From: Anastrepha obliqua | Lineage: Eukaryota; Arthropoda; Insecta; Diptera; Tephritidae | Assembly (NCBI RefSeq): GCF_027943255.1 | Contig: NC_072892.1 | Span: 21,971,792 to 22,035,791, forward strand | Length of the DNA stretch: 64,000 nucleotides | Reading direction: 5' to 3' | In this document: in pieces, positions 53,718-64,000 of the stretch | Position numbering within the stretch: position 1 is the stretch's first letter | Layout: each line of letters starts with the position of its first letter | Position numbers and translations under genes: made by a program | Notes under the pieces: model-generated | What the model saw: the letters and a program-made list of their open reading frames with translations, nothing else | Told to the model about the DNA's origin: nothing | Databases searched by the model: none

Positions 53718-54330
53718 TTTAAAATAAAAATAAAAATTCTAATTTCGCTCAGTTCCGTAAACGAACTTTTTAGACGCCCCAATATTAATAACTGAGTATA
53801 TCCACCCAGAAGTTTATTTAACTGCCGGAACGTTTTGCATGTAAAACTGTTCATTGAATGAGACAGAGCAAGACGAGGTTGATTGTTTGCGAATACTGAA
53901 TTCCTAAGGCACAAATAAATTTAAGTTGCCAATAGGAAATGGCCTTCAATAGCTGACAGTGTAATTCGCACGGACGAGGGATAGGATATTCAGAGCAACT
54001 TCAAATTAAAGAGCGCTTTTGCTCCTTCGATTCTGTCATTGTTTTGCAAACGATTTTCAAGAGACCCAGTGATCACCGAATAAATCTCAAAATCATTTGC
54101 ATAAAGCAGAAATCTTTCTGACGAGCAGCAAAAACAAATATCACTGATAAACATAGCAAACAAACAGCGGGCCAAGAATAGTGCTTTGCCGGACCCCAGA
54201 GCAAGTAATGAAAGGAAGAGACCTAACATTGTCCACGGCACACCCAGCAATGGCGATTGAGCAAGTAAGATGTGATCCAACTCAACAAGGGAAACCCAAT
54301 CAAAACCGGATATAAATGCTGACAACCTGG
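53718..54330 (-). mobile_element. LINE reverse transcriptase fragment with YADD changed to YAND
   Basis: The minus strand (53990-54325 frame) reads LFAMFISDICFCCSSERFLL and then YANDFEIYSVI, where other LINEs have YADD, so one catalytic Asp is lost. SLENRLQNNDRIEGAK follows. The next minus frame (53714-53914) reads FANNQPRLALSHSMNSFTCK and continues to an A-rich tail at 53718-53740 that abuts the Helitron. The copy is 5'-truncated. The clade is not assigned. Confidence 0.7.
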
Positions 54331-54899
54331 TACACTTTTATTGCAAGGAAGCGATACAATCAGCCGAAAAGACAACTAAATTAGACACTGGTGAGCGGCC
54401 CGCAAAAAAGCTACGTTGCTCCGGAATAATAGCAGCATGACATATTACAAAATTTAAACTATTTATTTAGTAACTTTCTATGTTTTTATAAAAAGCAAGT
54501 TCATACTACATTAAAAACATGTAACTTAAAGTTTAACGTTTTAAAGAAAATTTTAATATTAAATAAAAAATTTTAATATTAATATTATTTAAATTAAAAA
54601 AATTCACACTTTTGAATCAGAGTTTTTAGGGAAATTTACGGTATGCATTTTTGTAGCCCACTGAATTTAGGTATAATAAAAAGCCAGTTTAGAGTAGCTC
54701 AAACTTTGACAATTTTTTTATTTTTATTTTTAAAACAATTTCATCTAACTCAAATGGATGTCGGGTGTCTTTATTAGCTTCTCTTTATTTATTTTATCAA
54801 AATATCTTAATTACATCAATATCTTGAAATTTAACATTCTTATTACAGGGTCCGGCACTCGAAGTGTAACCAATTAAAAAGGCCATAAATTTAGTTGGA
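54331..54899. other. unassigned AT-rich
   Basis: No coding motif. GGTCCGGCACTCGAAGTGTA at 54849 lies next to the transposase relic and could be its terminus, but no inverted partner was found on the far side. Confidence 0.45.
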
Positions 54900-54929
54900 A
54901 AAATTACTTTTATTCAATTCAAAGTAAGA

Positions 54930-55967
54930 AATGTGTGAAAATAATACAAAATTAGGAATCGATTTAATTTTGCTCGTTATGACCAACTTTTGCCTTGACC
55001 ATGGCCTTGAGACGGTCCAGAAACGAATCTCAAACTCCCCTATTGTGACTTGCAGGTATTTTGGCCCACTCGCGGACAATGGCTTTTTTCAGCACCTCAA
55101 GACTGGTGAATCTTTTAGTTCGGACGTTGCTCTTCAAAATGGCTCAAAGAAAATAATCCATCGGATTCGCGTCTGGTGAACTTGAGAGCCATTGTGTGGA
55201 TGTTATGAAGTTCGGAACGTTGTTTTTCAGCCATTCTTGGTTCACTCGAGCTTTGTGAGACGGTGAAGAGTCCTGTTGAAACGTCCATGGTCTGCCATCG
55301 AAATGTTTGTCTGCCAACGGCTTCAAGGTATAGAACACTTTCTGGTAATATTTCGCATTTACCTTGACGCCAGGCTCGATGAAAACGATTGGAGAGCGCA
55401 CATCTGTGGTTACAGCGGCCCAAACCATTACCTGTGGCGGGTGCTGTCTCCTGGTGGCCAATCGATGACTCAAAATCTCGTATGAACGGTCGATTAAATA
55501 AACCCTATCATTTTGGGAGTTTACGAATTGCTTAATTTGAAAAATTGTCTCCTCAGAAAACGCTATGTTCGAAAATTTACCGGTTTCGGCGTAGCGAAGA
55601 AACTCTCTCAAGTATGACTTGTTGCTGATTTGGTGTGAGTTTTGCGTCTTGTAAGGATTGACTTTGATATCATTTTTCAGTATGCGGTGGATGCTACGGT
55701 CAGCTATTTTCAGTTCTTTCGCCATTTGATTGGCACTTAGTCGGGGATTTCGCTCAAGTCGCTTCTTCACTTTTTGAACCATTTCACGTGACGTTTTAGT
55801 CTTTTGATGACCACCTCCATGACGTTTCGCGATGCTACCAATATCATTGGAACGAGTAATGGTGCGATAAACAAAAACTTTATTTACTCTAAGGCTCTTC
55901 GAACAATCGCTGGTTGTGATTTTCCAGCCAAATATAATGCAATCACACAATTACGTTTGAAATCCAT
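54930..55967 (-). pseudogene. maT-type (DD37D) transposase relic
   Basis: Start chosen at ATG 55967 (MDFKRNCVIALYLAGKSQPA). The frame shifts near 55893 and continues as SLRVNKVFVYRTITR. The DNA-binding part includes RNPRLSANQMAKELKIADRS. The first catalytic position reads NIAFSEETIF where relatives have FSDE, so Asp is replaced by Glu. The second Asp is in WTFQQDSSPSHKA and the third in SPDANPMDYF, with 37 residues between them, the DD37D spacing of maT elements. A stop follows YFL at 55144. The C-terminal tail can still be read to about 54930 with another frameshift. It is inactive for several reasons. Confidence 0.85.
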
Positions 55968-56255
55968 TACTGATTTTCTTTTTTCGCGTTTACTCTCGGC
56001 AAAATGCTTCCGCGCGCTTGTAAATAATACACTGGACTGTCATTTAGCCAACTAACAGACAGCTGATGTCCGTGCATCAGCTGCGCGAGCGGTCTGTAGG
56101 TGCACAGATATTCGTAAATTTCATTTGGTTTTAAAACCAACTTTAGTACCAGCTTCTGATGAGTTTAGACTTAAACCTCTATTTAGCAAGCATAGAAGCG
56201 GCTTATTTTCATCCTCAATTACTATAGGCGCCCTATGTTTTTTCGTACTTTTCCG
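55968..56255. other. unassigned, 5' flank of the maT relic
   Basis: No coding motif. GCAGCTGATGCACGGAC-type inverted sequence (GTCCGTGCATCAGCTGC at 56068) may be part of the element end. Confidence 0.4.
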
Positions 56256-56356
56256 TTGAGTTGAGTTGATTTGAGTTGAGTTGAGTTGAGTTGATTTGAG
56301 TTGATTTGAGTTGAGTTGAGTTGAGTTGAGTTGAGTTGAGTTGAGTTGAGTTGAGT
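56256..56356. repeat. GAGTT pentanucleotide microsatellite
   Basis: About 20 units of GAGTT with a few GATTT variants, 56256-56356. On the minus strand it encodes a LNSTQ repeat only by composition. Confidence 0.95.
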
Positions 56357-57648
56357 GAGCATTTAGATTTGCCTCCTACATGCCTCCTGAGCGCAACACT
56401 GCTGCCGATGTTTCTCAAACTGAAAGATTTTGTCTGATAGTTGTATTGGAATTTTTAATTTATCACTTTCTGTTAATTGTTTCTACAATTTAGCATTTTT
56501 TCACTTAAAACTCTTGCGCAACTCCCTTGATTTGCTTCGAAACGTAAGACCCCTGTTTATAATCATCAAAAGTGTTTGGTAGCAAAATGCCAACGTAATA
56601 TCATATTTTTATGGCCCTCAATCGCCTCAAAACAGATAGTCTATTAAAATGTTTATGCCCCAGTCACTGCGTGCCAATATTTCCAGCTGGGAATACATGC
56701 GTGTGTGTGTGTGTGTGTGTTGGTGCGCAGGTGCCTTTGCTAATAACGTTTAAACGGTTACTTGCTCGCCGATAAGCAATGGCTATTGTTGTAACTGTTT
56801 GTGGCGCAAACTACCCACAGACGTGCATAGACAAACAACATTTCATGCAATCAGCCGTAAACAAACGCTTAGTACTACATGAATACATACAAATACACAC
56901 ACATACCCGCATGCATAGGTACTACTTATGTACAGTACATCAAGCGGAATTTTATTACCCTAGCAGCAATAAAAAGTGATGTGGCTACTTATGACTGACG
57001 GTGGCATACTTGAGCTGTGTGGCTGCATGAAAGTCTGCTGGTATTCCGTCTATCCGCTGGTTGCATGCCACACTCAAGTGCTTAGCGGGTGTAACCAACA
57101 ACAACACCAACTCCATGCACAACACAACGCGAGTTCTGTCCACTCTGACGAAATTGCACACATTTAATAGGTATGATTAACATTATCATTGGCATTTGTC
57201 ACGATTTCAGCCAGCAACAAATCGTATACATACATACATAAATGTATATAAATATAAATGCATGCATGTGTGTGTGTATGTGTGTGCAGCGTGGCTTTGT
57301 AGTGCACTTAGAATAATTTAGCACAACGTGCAACAGTTCGTTGACGGCTGCCTTAAACAAAAATGAATTAAACAGTCAGACGTTTGCCGCAGTTTGTCCA
57401 ATGGCTATTTTTACTACTGTCACCATTCACGTGACACGCACAAATTGTGTACATTTGAAGATATCCAAGTTATATATTTTTCCTACTTGAGCAAGCAAAA
57501 ATGCTGTGCTTTTTTTTATCTCTTCTTCTTATGCGATTAGTGCGAAAAATTGTGGCGAACTGAATAATACAGGCAAGAATTATTTATTTTATAAAAGCAA
57601 ATTTCCGCAAATGTCTTACTTTATTGAAAGAAACTAAATGCAGCAGTT
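56357..57648. other. apparently single-copy non-coding DNA with a TG microsatellite
   Basis: TG dinucleotide run at 56699-56720; short TG/TATG runs at 57265-57290. No gene or element recognised. Confidence 0.55.
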
Positions 57649-57649
57649 A

Positions 57650-59400
57650 GATTAGGCTCTCCTTCTTCTTCTTATGTGGCCGAATCTACAATAGCGCGCC
57701 AGCTATTTCCGTCCTGAGCTCGCTAATGCCAGTTAGAAATCTTAAGAGCTAAAAGGTCCTGCAGCACTTCGTCCTTCCAACGGAGATGCTGTCTTTCCCT
57801 TGCTCGTTTTCCTTTTTGGGGTAGGTGCAACATCCAGAGTCTGGATATCAGACATCTATACGGATCCAGAGAAAATGCTACAACTAATTAAGCTGGGCAT
57901 CCCTGAGCTGCCTACCAACCACTGGAAGGTAGCGAGGATTGGCGAAGAGACTAGCAGGATAAGACGCGTTTCCTGCCATGAGGGTCGTCGACAGCCCGAT
58001 ATGCATATCCTGTCTTGAGGATGACGACACAGTAGAGCATTTTCTCTGTAGCTATCCGGCGTTTTCCACAATCAGACTTGGGATATTGGGTTGCGATACA
58101 CTGAGTATGGATAAAGTTCATACTCTTTCTCTTCCGGATCTCTTAAGATTCGTCAATGAGTCCAAGTGATTTGTGGAAGAGTGACCTCAAACTAGTTCTT
58201 CCATCTTACCACCCACATTTTATCTTTCCTGTCTCTCCATTCTTTCTTCTGAAATCTATCCGGGTATAGTACAATGTTCTCCTGACTGAGTGCTTGGCCT
58301 TGTCCAACCCCACACAAATCTAATCTAATCTAATTTAATCTAATCTCTGATAATATGGATTCATAGATTCGCCTTGCTGGAGCGTCTTCGTTTATACGGG
58401 CGACATGGCCAAGCCAGCGTAGCCGCTGTAGTTTTGCGCGATTAACTATGTTCATGTCCCCATATAGCTCATGCACCGCGCTAGTCCACCGCACACGAGA
58501 TCTCACCCCACCAACCCGGAGTGGACCAAAGATTTTACACAGCATTTTTCGAAGGCTTCCAAAAGTTACACATCTGATTTTGATATCGTCTATGCTTCTG
58601 CGCCATAAAACAACATGGGAATTATTAACGTTTTGTAGAGTGCAAGATGGTCCTTGGGGAGAGAGAGAGAGCTCTACTTCTCAATTGCCTACTGAACCCC
58701 AAATAGCACTTGTTAACAAGAGAGATTCTTCGACGATTGACGGACCCCGCCCAAAATTGCCAAACTCTCTCACAACTTCGAATTGTTGGTTCTCAAGACT
58801 GGCATATTGTAAAAGACGCGAAGATTCCTTCTGTGTTGACAGCAGGCACTTTTTTTTTGCCTCATTCAGCGCCAGTCCCACATTGCTTGCCTCTCTCTTT
58901 AAACTGTAACAAGCCGAGCACACAGCGCAGTTGGGTTCGCCGATAATGTCGATGGCTTGGAGATATGCTATTAACATGGATCTCTTGTGGAAGATAGTAC
59001 CAGTGCGATTTAGCTCGACAGCGTAAAAGATGTTTTCCCAGTAAGAGCTTGAAAAAGTGATAAGATAGAGAATCACCAGGTCTGAAACCTCTTTTCCTAT
59101 CAAACGCCTCGGAGAGGTTAGTACTAATTGTGCCCCACGTTATCTTATACAGCCATATTATTTCTGCGATGATACTAAACTCAGACATAACGGTATAGAG
59201 CTGACTTCTATCTATGCAATCAAAGGCGGTTTTAAAGGCGAGGAGATGGTGTGTGTCGAGTTTTTTTCGTGAGTCTTCTCCAGGATTTGACGTTTGGTGA
59301 AGATCTGGTTTATGGTAGACATTCCAGGTCTGAAACCGTTAAAAAGGCCGATATTTCTGTTTCGTATTATCATTTTAAGTAATCGAGATCTTAAATAAAC
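57650..59400 (-). mobile_element. RTE-like LINE interrupted by another LINE
   Basis: Minus strand, 59400 to 58347: GFRPGMSTINQIFTKRQILE and HHLLAFKTAFDCIDR (motif A), then GFRPGDSLS, then AYLQAIDIIG where relatives have YADD, so the active site is lost. LALNEAKKKCLLSTQKESSR and KLQRLRWLGHVARINED follow. The remainder (RERQHLRWKDEVLQDLLALK) lies at 57812-57690 with an AAG-type tail near 57660. The gap 57813-58346 is a foreign insertion. Same family as 10.56 and 13.38 kb. The frame is broken repeatedly. Confidence 0.85.
57813..58346 (+). mobile_element. LINE 3' end inserted into the RTE-like LINE, TAATC-repeat tail
   Basis: The plus strand reads SRVWISDIYTDPEKMLQLIK and, after a frameshift, CISCLEDDDTVEHFLCSYPA, then SLPDLLRFVNESK with a stop at 58167-58169. 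This is the C-terminal cysteine/histidine tail of an RNase H LINE. A tail of TAATC units runs to 58346, where the host LINE resumes on the other strand. 5'-truncated. Confidence 0.8.
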
Positions 59401-59850
59401 ACCCGATATATAAAGAGTCCTTGACTTTTTTAAAAGAAAATCTTTTTCGGCTTTCCTGGTCCATGAATTTTGTAATATATAGATATTTAAGTCTGACAGG
59501 ATGTAGATAAACGAGCATCGAGCTCCAGTTTAGCAAATAAAACTAATTTAGAATATCCTGGCCTCGTTCTGGGAAGCGTTGAAAATAGTTTTGTGGCTCC
59601 GTGTAATCAGGTGGAGCAATTAAGGTCTAATGAATAAGTCATGTGAGGCAATTTTTTCCAGCTCATCGTCTCAAGCTTTTTAATGACAAACTTTGCTCGG
59701 TGTGATGGTGGATTGACAGCAAGTGAAACAACTTTCTTACCTCTTTCGATTTTTGTGTTTTACACATCGAAGTGTTTTAAATACTTTACAGTTTCGGAGC
59801 CTCAGCCCTCCTTATACCTATGTATGATCAGAGAGTAGAATTTTTAATTT
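59401..59850. other. unassigned, with possible mariner 5' remnants
   Basis: No clear domain; the plus strand leads into the mariner fragment at 59930. Confidence 0.4.
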
Positions 59851-59929
59851 AAACGAACCGCGCACGTGGGAACCGGTCCACTGTAAGACATAAATCTGTC
59901 ACTTTTTAGCGCCATCGGATAGTTAGTGT

Positions 59930-60290
59930 CTGCTTGGCCGCCCGGAAATGTGGGCAAACACTTCTTGGATTTTGCATGATGATAACCCGCCATCGCACCG
60001 AACCCATATCGTGCTGGATTATTTGACCAAACACCAAGTAAATACCATCGTGCAAGCATCGTATTCACCTGATATGCCCCCGTGCGACTTCTTTTTGTTT
60101 TCCAAGTTGAAGTTACCACTTCGTGGAAGCAGATTTCAGTCAATAGAGAATGCGACGAAGAGGCTGAAGGTCATCCCTTCGGCGGCCTACCAGGGGTGCA
60201 TGGAGGACTGGGTTAAGCGTTGGCACGCGTGTTTTGTTTCAGACGAGTCATATTTTGAAGGACATAAAATAAATTTGCCTGAAATTTAAC
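59930..60290 (+). pseudogene. mariner transposase C-terminal half
   Basis: The frame reads GRPEMWANTSWILHDDNPPS, with the second catalytic Asp, then TIVQASYSPDMPPCDFFLFS with the third Asp 34 residues later (DD34D). It then reads KLKLPLRGSRFQSIENATKR, AAYQGCMEDWVKRWHACFVS and SYFEGHKINLPEI with a stop at 60288. The C-terminus is complete. The DNA-binding domain and first catalytic Asp are missing, and no TIR was identified on the left. Confidence 0.85.
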
Positions 60291-61162
60291 TCTGTTTTGT
60301 TTTATTTAAACTTTACCGGTACTTTCAGATCATAGGGTATATTCATTTGTTCTACGGAATTGATTTCGTATTCAGCATTTCCCACCATATTTCGTGTAAT
60401 TTTTTTTTTGTTTTTCTATAAAAACTTTGCCATGCGTGACATACGACACCGCACTTGCATCCGCACTCATAAAAAAATCAAATATGCAAAAAGTTGTCTA
60501 GTAGAGGAAGCCGCTAACGCTGAGTATTAAAAGTCGTTGATAAACGCAAAAAAATATAAATGAATGTGGCCTCAAAAGCACCAATATGTATATACAGTAT
60601 TGGCCCAAACTTAGGCATCCCATGGGTAAAACATTTCGTATAGAATATATTTTAACAAAATTAAAGTAAAGAATTATATAAATTATACCCAGCACTAATT
60701 TCATTTATTCATGCGCCTAAAAAATATGCAATCAGCAGTTCAGTTATTTTGGACTGATTTTAACGTTGTTTAAGATGTAAGATCTCAACTACCGCCCTCT
60801 GAAGTAAGACCAGGTCAAACTTAGCGGCATGCAGTCTTCATTTCTAGAGTTGATCTAAAACTTCTTCTTACCGTATAAGAACCGCTTAAATTTACAAATT
60901 AGCGAACGATCCGGGAGTAGTCGGATTATTCAGTCCCACCTCGATGGGAGGAACCAAAGCTGGGAGACCTAGATGTTTTCAGGCGAAGATATTTTACAGT
61001 AATCTGTCTCCCATAATGGGTAATACTTCGGTCAAGGAATTGGTGAGCTCATAAATTGAAGTAATTATGAGCCTTATGATAGAATGGATTCCATGTTGCC
61101 ACATGCCGATAAAAATATGACACTGAAATAGCGGTTCCAACAGAGAGGACGTGGGCAATATA
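60291..61162. other. unassigned non-coding with a solo Tc1-like end
   Basis: TACAGTATTGGCCCAAACTT at 60594 looks like a Tc1-type terminal sequence after TA; no inverted partner was found. No gene recognised. Confidence 0.4.
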
Positions 61163-61358
61163 TACTCTGTGGGCAAAAAGTAAGGTGAATTTATTTGTCA
61201 AACTTCACGGGATTAAAATTTCGCTCTAGTTATTTTTTTCATGAGTTGGCAGCACTGTTAGTAACATCTGGGCCAACTTTCATGTGAATGTCATTATCAG
61301 TAATATATTTACGCTTGTGTTTACCAAAAGACCAAGAGTGCATTTTTCGATTTTTACA

Positions 61359-62763
61359 ATGTCTGATTTGATTGAGCAGAGAAGTGCCATCAAATTTTGT
61401 TTGCGGAATGAAATTTCGGCTGCGGAAACGTTTAGCATGTTGCAGAAGGCATTTGGTGACTCGACCATGTCGCAGAAAAATGTTTATAAGTGGTATAAAG
61501 ACTTCAAAGAGGGTCGAGAACGTGTTGATGACTTGGAGCGCTCCGGACGACCATCGACGTCAACAGATGACCAACACGTCAATAAAGTGAAGGAGTTAGT
61601 GCTCAAAAATCGTCGGTTGACTGTTAAAGACCTTACTGATATGATCGGAATATCAGAAGGATCTGTGAAAACCATTTTGAAAGACCATTTGGGCCTACGA
61701 AAAGTCAAGTCTCGTTTGGTTCCGAAAACTCTCAATTTCTTGGAAAAAAGTCGTCGCGTTGATGTGTGTGAAACAATGATTTCAGACTATCAGGACAAGC
61801 TCAAATGCATCGCAGAAAAATGTTTATAAGTGGTATAAAGACTTCAAAGAGGGTCGAGAACGTGTTGATGACTTGGAGCGCTCCGGACGACCATCGACGT
61901 CAACAGATGACCAACACGTCAATAAAGTGAAGGAGTTAGTGCTCAAAAATCGTCGGTTGACTGTTAAAGACCTTACTGATATGATCGCAATATCAGAAGG
62001 ATCTGTGAAAACCATTTTGAAAGACCATTTCGGCCTACGAAAAGTCAAATCTCATTTGGTACCGAAAACTCTCAATTTCTTGGAAAAAAGTCGTCGCGTT
62101 GATGTGTGTGAAAAAATGCTTTCAGACTATCAGGACAAGCTCAAATGCATCATTACGGGAGATGAGATTTGGATTTATGCTTACGACCCTGAAACAACCG
62201 ACCAATCAAGCGAATATCGTGCTAAAGGCGAGGCCAGATTGAAAAGAGCACGTCAAAGTTGTTCAAAAATAAAGGTCACGATGACAGTTTTTTTCCATTT
62301 TCGTGGTGTGGTGCACTATGAATTCCTTCCACCTGGCCAAACTGTTAATAAGGAATATTATTTGAGCGTTATGCGTCGCTTACCTGAAGCAATTCGTCTA
62401 AAAAGACCAGAATTATGGGCCAACAACTCTTGGTTTTTGCATCACGATAATGCACCGCCTCACACTGCACTCGTTCTTCGTGACCATTTCGCCAAAAATT
62501 CCACGCATATCGTTCCGCAACCACCGTATTCGCCTGATTTGGCTCCGTGTGACTTCTGGCTATTCCCAAAACTCAAGAGACCACTCCGGGGAACGCCTTT
62601 CGAATCGATTGAGGAGATAAAAGCTGAATCGAAGAAGGTGCTGATGGCTATACCGGAAATGGACTATTTGACATGTTTCGGGGATTGGAAAAATCGTTGG
62701 CATAAGTGTATTTCATCGAGAGGGGATTATTTTGAAGGGGATGAAATTGATTTACAAGAATAA
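61359..62763 (+). pseudogene. mariner transposase split by a frame-shifting duplication
   Basis: Start chosen at ATG 61359 (MSDLIEQRSAIKFCLRNEIS), matching copy 1. The DNA-binding domain runs to about codon 120. The frame then enters the duplicated unit and ends as LKCIAEKCL with a stop at 61827. The second frame (61873-62763) repeats RSGRPSTSTDDQHVNKVKEL and goes on through the catalytic domain: TGDEIWIYAYDPET (first Asp), HHDNAPPHTALV (second Asp), SPDLAPCDFWLFP (third Asp, 34 residues on), ending DEIDLQE. All catalytic residues are intact. The unit is 340 bp, not a multiple of three, so the second copy is out of frame with the start. Apart from the duplication no stop lies in the mariner frame, making this the best-preserved DNA transposon in the window. 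Confidence 0.92.
61472..62151 (+). repeat. 340-bp tandem duplication within the mariner gene
   Basis: Units 61472-61811 and 61812-62151. The first 176 bases are identical and the remaining 164 differ at seven positions. The dinucleotide TC is shared at the two outer breakpoints. Confidence 0.95.
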
Positions 62764-62829
62764 ATAAAGATTTTTCATTTTACAACCAAATTCACCCAAC
62801 TTTTTGCCCACAGTATAAGTATTAGTGGA

Positions 62830-63118
62830 ACCAGCTTACATTTATTGGGGAATAAATTTCCGCCCTCGTAAAAGAGGTGGCGCTGCTGATACTATTTTTG
62901 TGTTCGCTCTAATAATATACTGGTGATTTGAAGCTCTACATGGAAGGTCTCGATCGCAGTAATTGGCATTCGTTTGACGTGTAAAGATCCTTTTTTATCT
63001 GACGTGAAAAATGTCTACGTTCGTCCCGAAAAAACAGCATTTGCGGAAAGTCATGCTTTGTTATTACCTTTTAAAGAAAAGTGCAGCTGAAGCGTATATT
63101 AATCAATATTTACGGTAA
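62830..63118 (+). pseudogene. mariner transposase N-terminal fragment
   Basis: From ATG 63011 the frame reads MSTFVPKKQHLRKVMLCYYL, then LKKSAAEAYINQYLR and stop. It resembles the first helix-turn-helix of another mariner subfamily (KQHLREVLI.., KKSAAEAHR..). The sequence leaves the family at about 63115, where T-rich DNA starts. The upstream 150 bases may be its 5' non-coding region. Confidence 0.7.
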
Positions 63119-64000
63119 TCACGCTCCGTCAAATTTTTATTATTTTATTTTTTTAACTTCGTTTTTGATTTTTTTTAATAATTTTAGCCTCTTATTGTTT
63201 TTAATTATTTATTTTTTATAACTTTTGGAAATTTTTTAGTAACTTCTTTTTTTTATTTTTTTTTTTCTAAGTTTCCTTAAATTAATTTTAGCCTTAATAG
63301 TTTTTAGCGTTTTTTGATTTATTTTTGTTTTGTAATTAAAAAAATTGTTTTTATTTTTCAAACTTTTTTATTGATTTGTTTTTAATTTTTATTATGATTT
63401 TTTAATAACTTTAACCTCCCATTAGTTTTCATTTTTTATTTTTAGTAATTGTTTTTAATTTAATTTTTTAAATTCTGTCCTTTAGTCCTTTGATTATTAT
63501 TTAAAAAATATGTTTATTAAATTTTAACTTTAGATGTTTAAAATTTCTTATTATTTTTTTTTTTTTTTGTTAATTTTGTTTTTAAATTTTTTTTACTTCT
63601 CTTTAATTAATTTAAACCTTAAACTTAAAAAGAATATTTTTTTAAATTTTTTTTTTTGTTAATTTTGTTATTAAATTTTTTTTACTTCTCTTTAATTAAT
63701 TTTAACCTTAAACTTAAAAAGAATATTTTTTATTTCTTCGTAATTTTTTTTAAATTTCAATTTTTTTTTTAATTTCGTTTTTTGATTTAATTTTTTTAAC
63801 CTATAATATTTTTTTTTTATTTTTGAAATTTTTTAATTTTTAGTAACTTCTTTTTTTTGTTTTCTTAATTTCTTAAAATAATTTTAGTCTTAATAGTTTT
63901 TCATTTTTTGCAATATTTTTGTTTTAATTAATTTAAATTTCTTACTGTGTTTTTATTAATCTAACTTTTTATAATTTTTTCTTTAATCTAACTTTTTATA
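63119..64000. repeat. T-rich low-complexity region
   Basis: Almost exclusively T and A with many T runs. A diffuse repeat TTTTTACTTCTCTTTAATTA plus AACCTTAAACTTAAAAAGAA occurs at about 63590 and 63680, spacing about 90 bp. No coding potential. Confidence 0.85.

Larger units (their letters stand above)
61165..62813 (+). mobile_element. mariner transposon, complete ends, internal 340-bp duplication (copy 2)
   Basis: The left end CTCTGTGGGCAAAAAGTAAG begins at 61165 after TA. The right end is CAACTTTTTGCCCACAG, ending 62813 before TA (62814-62815). Length is 1649 bp, which equals a normal mariner of about 1309 bp plus the 340-bp duplication. Same family as 37154-38437. The right TIR has lost two bases relative to the left. 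Confidence 0.93.

Noticed and set aside
56233..56418. LNSTQ-repeat protein on the minus strand
   Set aside because: It is only the translation of the GAGTT microsatellite.
60594..60625. Complete Tc1 element at the TACAGTATTGGCCC motif
   Set aside because: No inverted partner and no transposase within reach; only a solo end-like sequence can be supported.
61484..62048. Antisense open frames over the mariner duplication
   Set aside because: They are mirror frames of the transposase and repeat because the underlying DNA is duplicated.

Overview
The window looks like eukaryotic, insect and most probably dipteran nuclear DNA. It is AT-rich, has no operon structure and no ribosome-binding sites, and is packed with decayed Tc1/mariner, pogo/Tigger, P-like, Helitron and non-LTR (LINE) elements of the kinds found in flies. 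A tephritid fruit fly is my best guess from the element families, but that is recall and was not tested. I found no convincing exon of a host gene, no tRNA, no rRNA and no CRISPR array. The window reads as a transposon graveyard in intergenic DNA or inside a very long intron, separated by stretches of apparently single-copy non-coding sequence.

Layout. 0-4 kb: minus-strand RNase H LINE 3' end, a wrecked Tigger-type transposon and a LINE tail. 4-5.9 kb: no recognisable gene. 5.9-9.1 kb: dispersed repeats, a 579-bp P-like element with a hairpin inside, and a transposon split by a LINE. 10.5-16 kb: two related RTE-like LINE relics, one sitting inside a TIR-bounded pogo-like transposon (12170-15968). 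16.7-19 kb: a TTAA-bounded element and an I-like LINE ('family A' below) interrupted by a P-like fragment. 20.5-25.7 kb: a LINE reverse transcriptase fragment, three Tc1/mariner-superfamily relics, a small TA-flanked MITE and a nearly full-length Tc1 transposase. 27-30 kb: second copies of the dispersed and P-like repeats, then an AT satellite. 30.9-31.4 kb: a mariner-derived deletion element. 33.3-36.1 kb: TTAA-type repeats and a Jockey-like LINE. 37.2-38.4 kb: mariner copy 1. 39-40.6 kb: an R1-like LINE and family A. 42.4-44.3 kb: a satellite of about 15 units of about 125 bp. 45.7 kb: Tigger-type MITE. 47.2-51.8 kb: family A twice, plus a Jockey-like LINE inside a TIR pair. 52.3-53.7 kb: a complete non-autonomous Helitron. 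54.9-56 kb: a maT-type (DD37D) transposase relic. 57.6-59.4 kb: a LINE inserted in a LINE. 60-63.1 kb: three mariner relics, one of them (copy 2, 61165-62813) bounded by TIRs and carrying a 340-bp internal tandem duplication. 63.1-64 kb: T-rich low-complexity sequence.

The coding relics do not work together in a pathway. Each encodes, or once encoded, its own mobility: endonuclease, reverse transcriptase and RNase H for the LINEs, DDE/DDD transposase for the DNA transposons. Every long reading frame is broken by a stop, frameshift, deletion, duplication or catalytic substitution. The most informative content is how elements lie inside each other and how they broke. Non-autonomous elements (MITEs, Helitron) presumably depended on transposases or RepHel encoded elsewhere in the genome.
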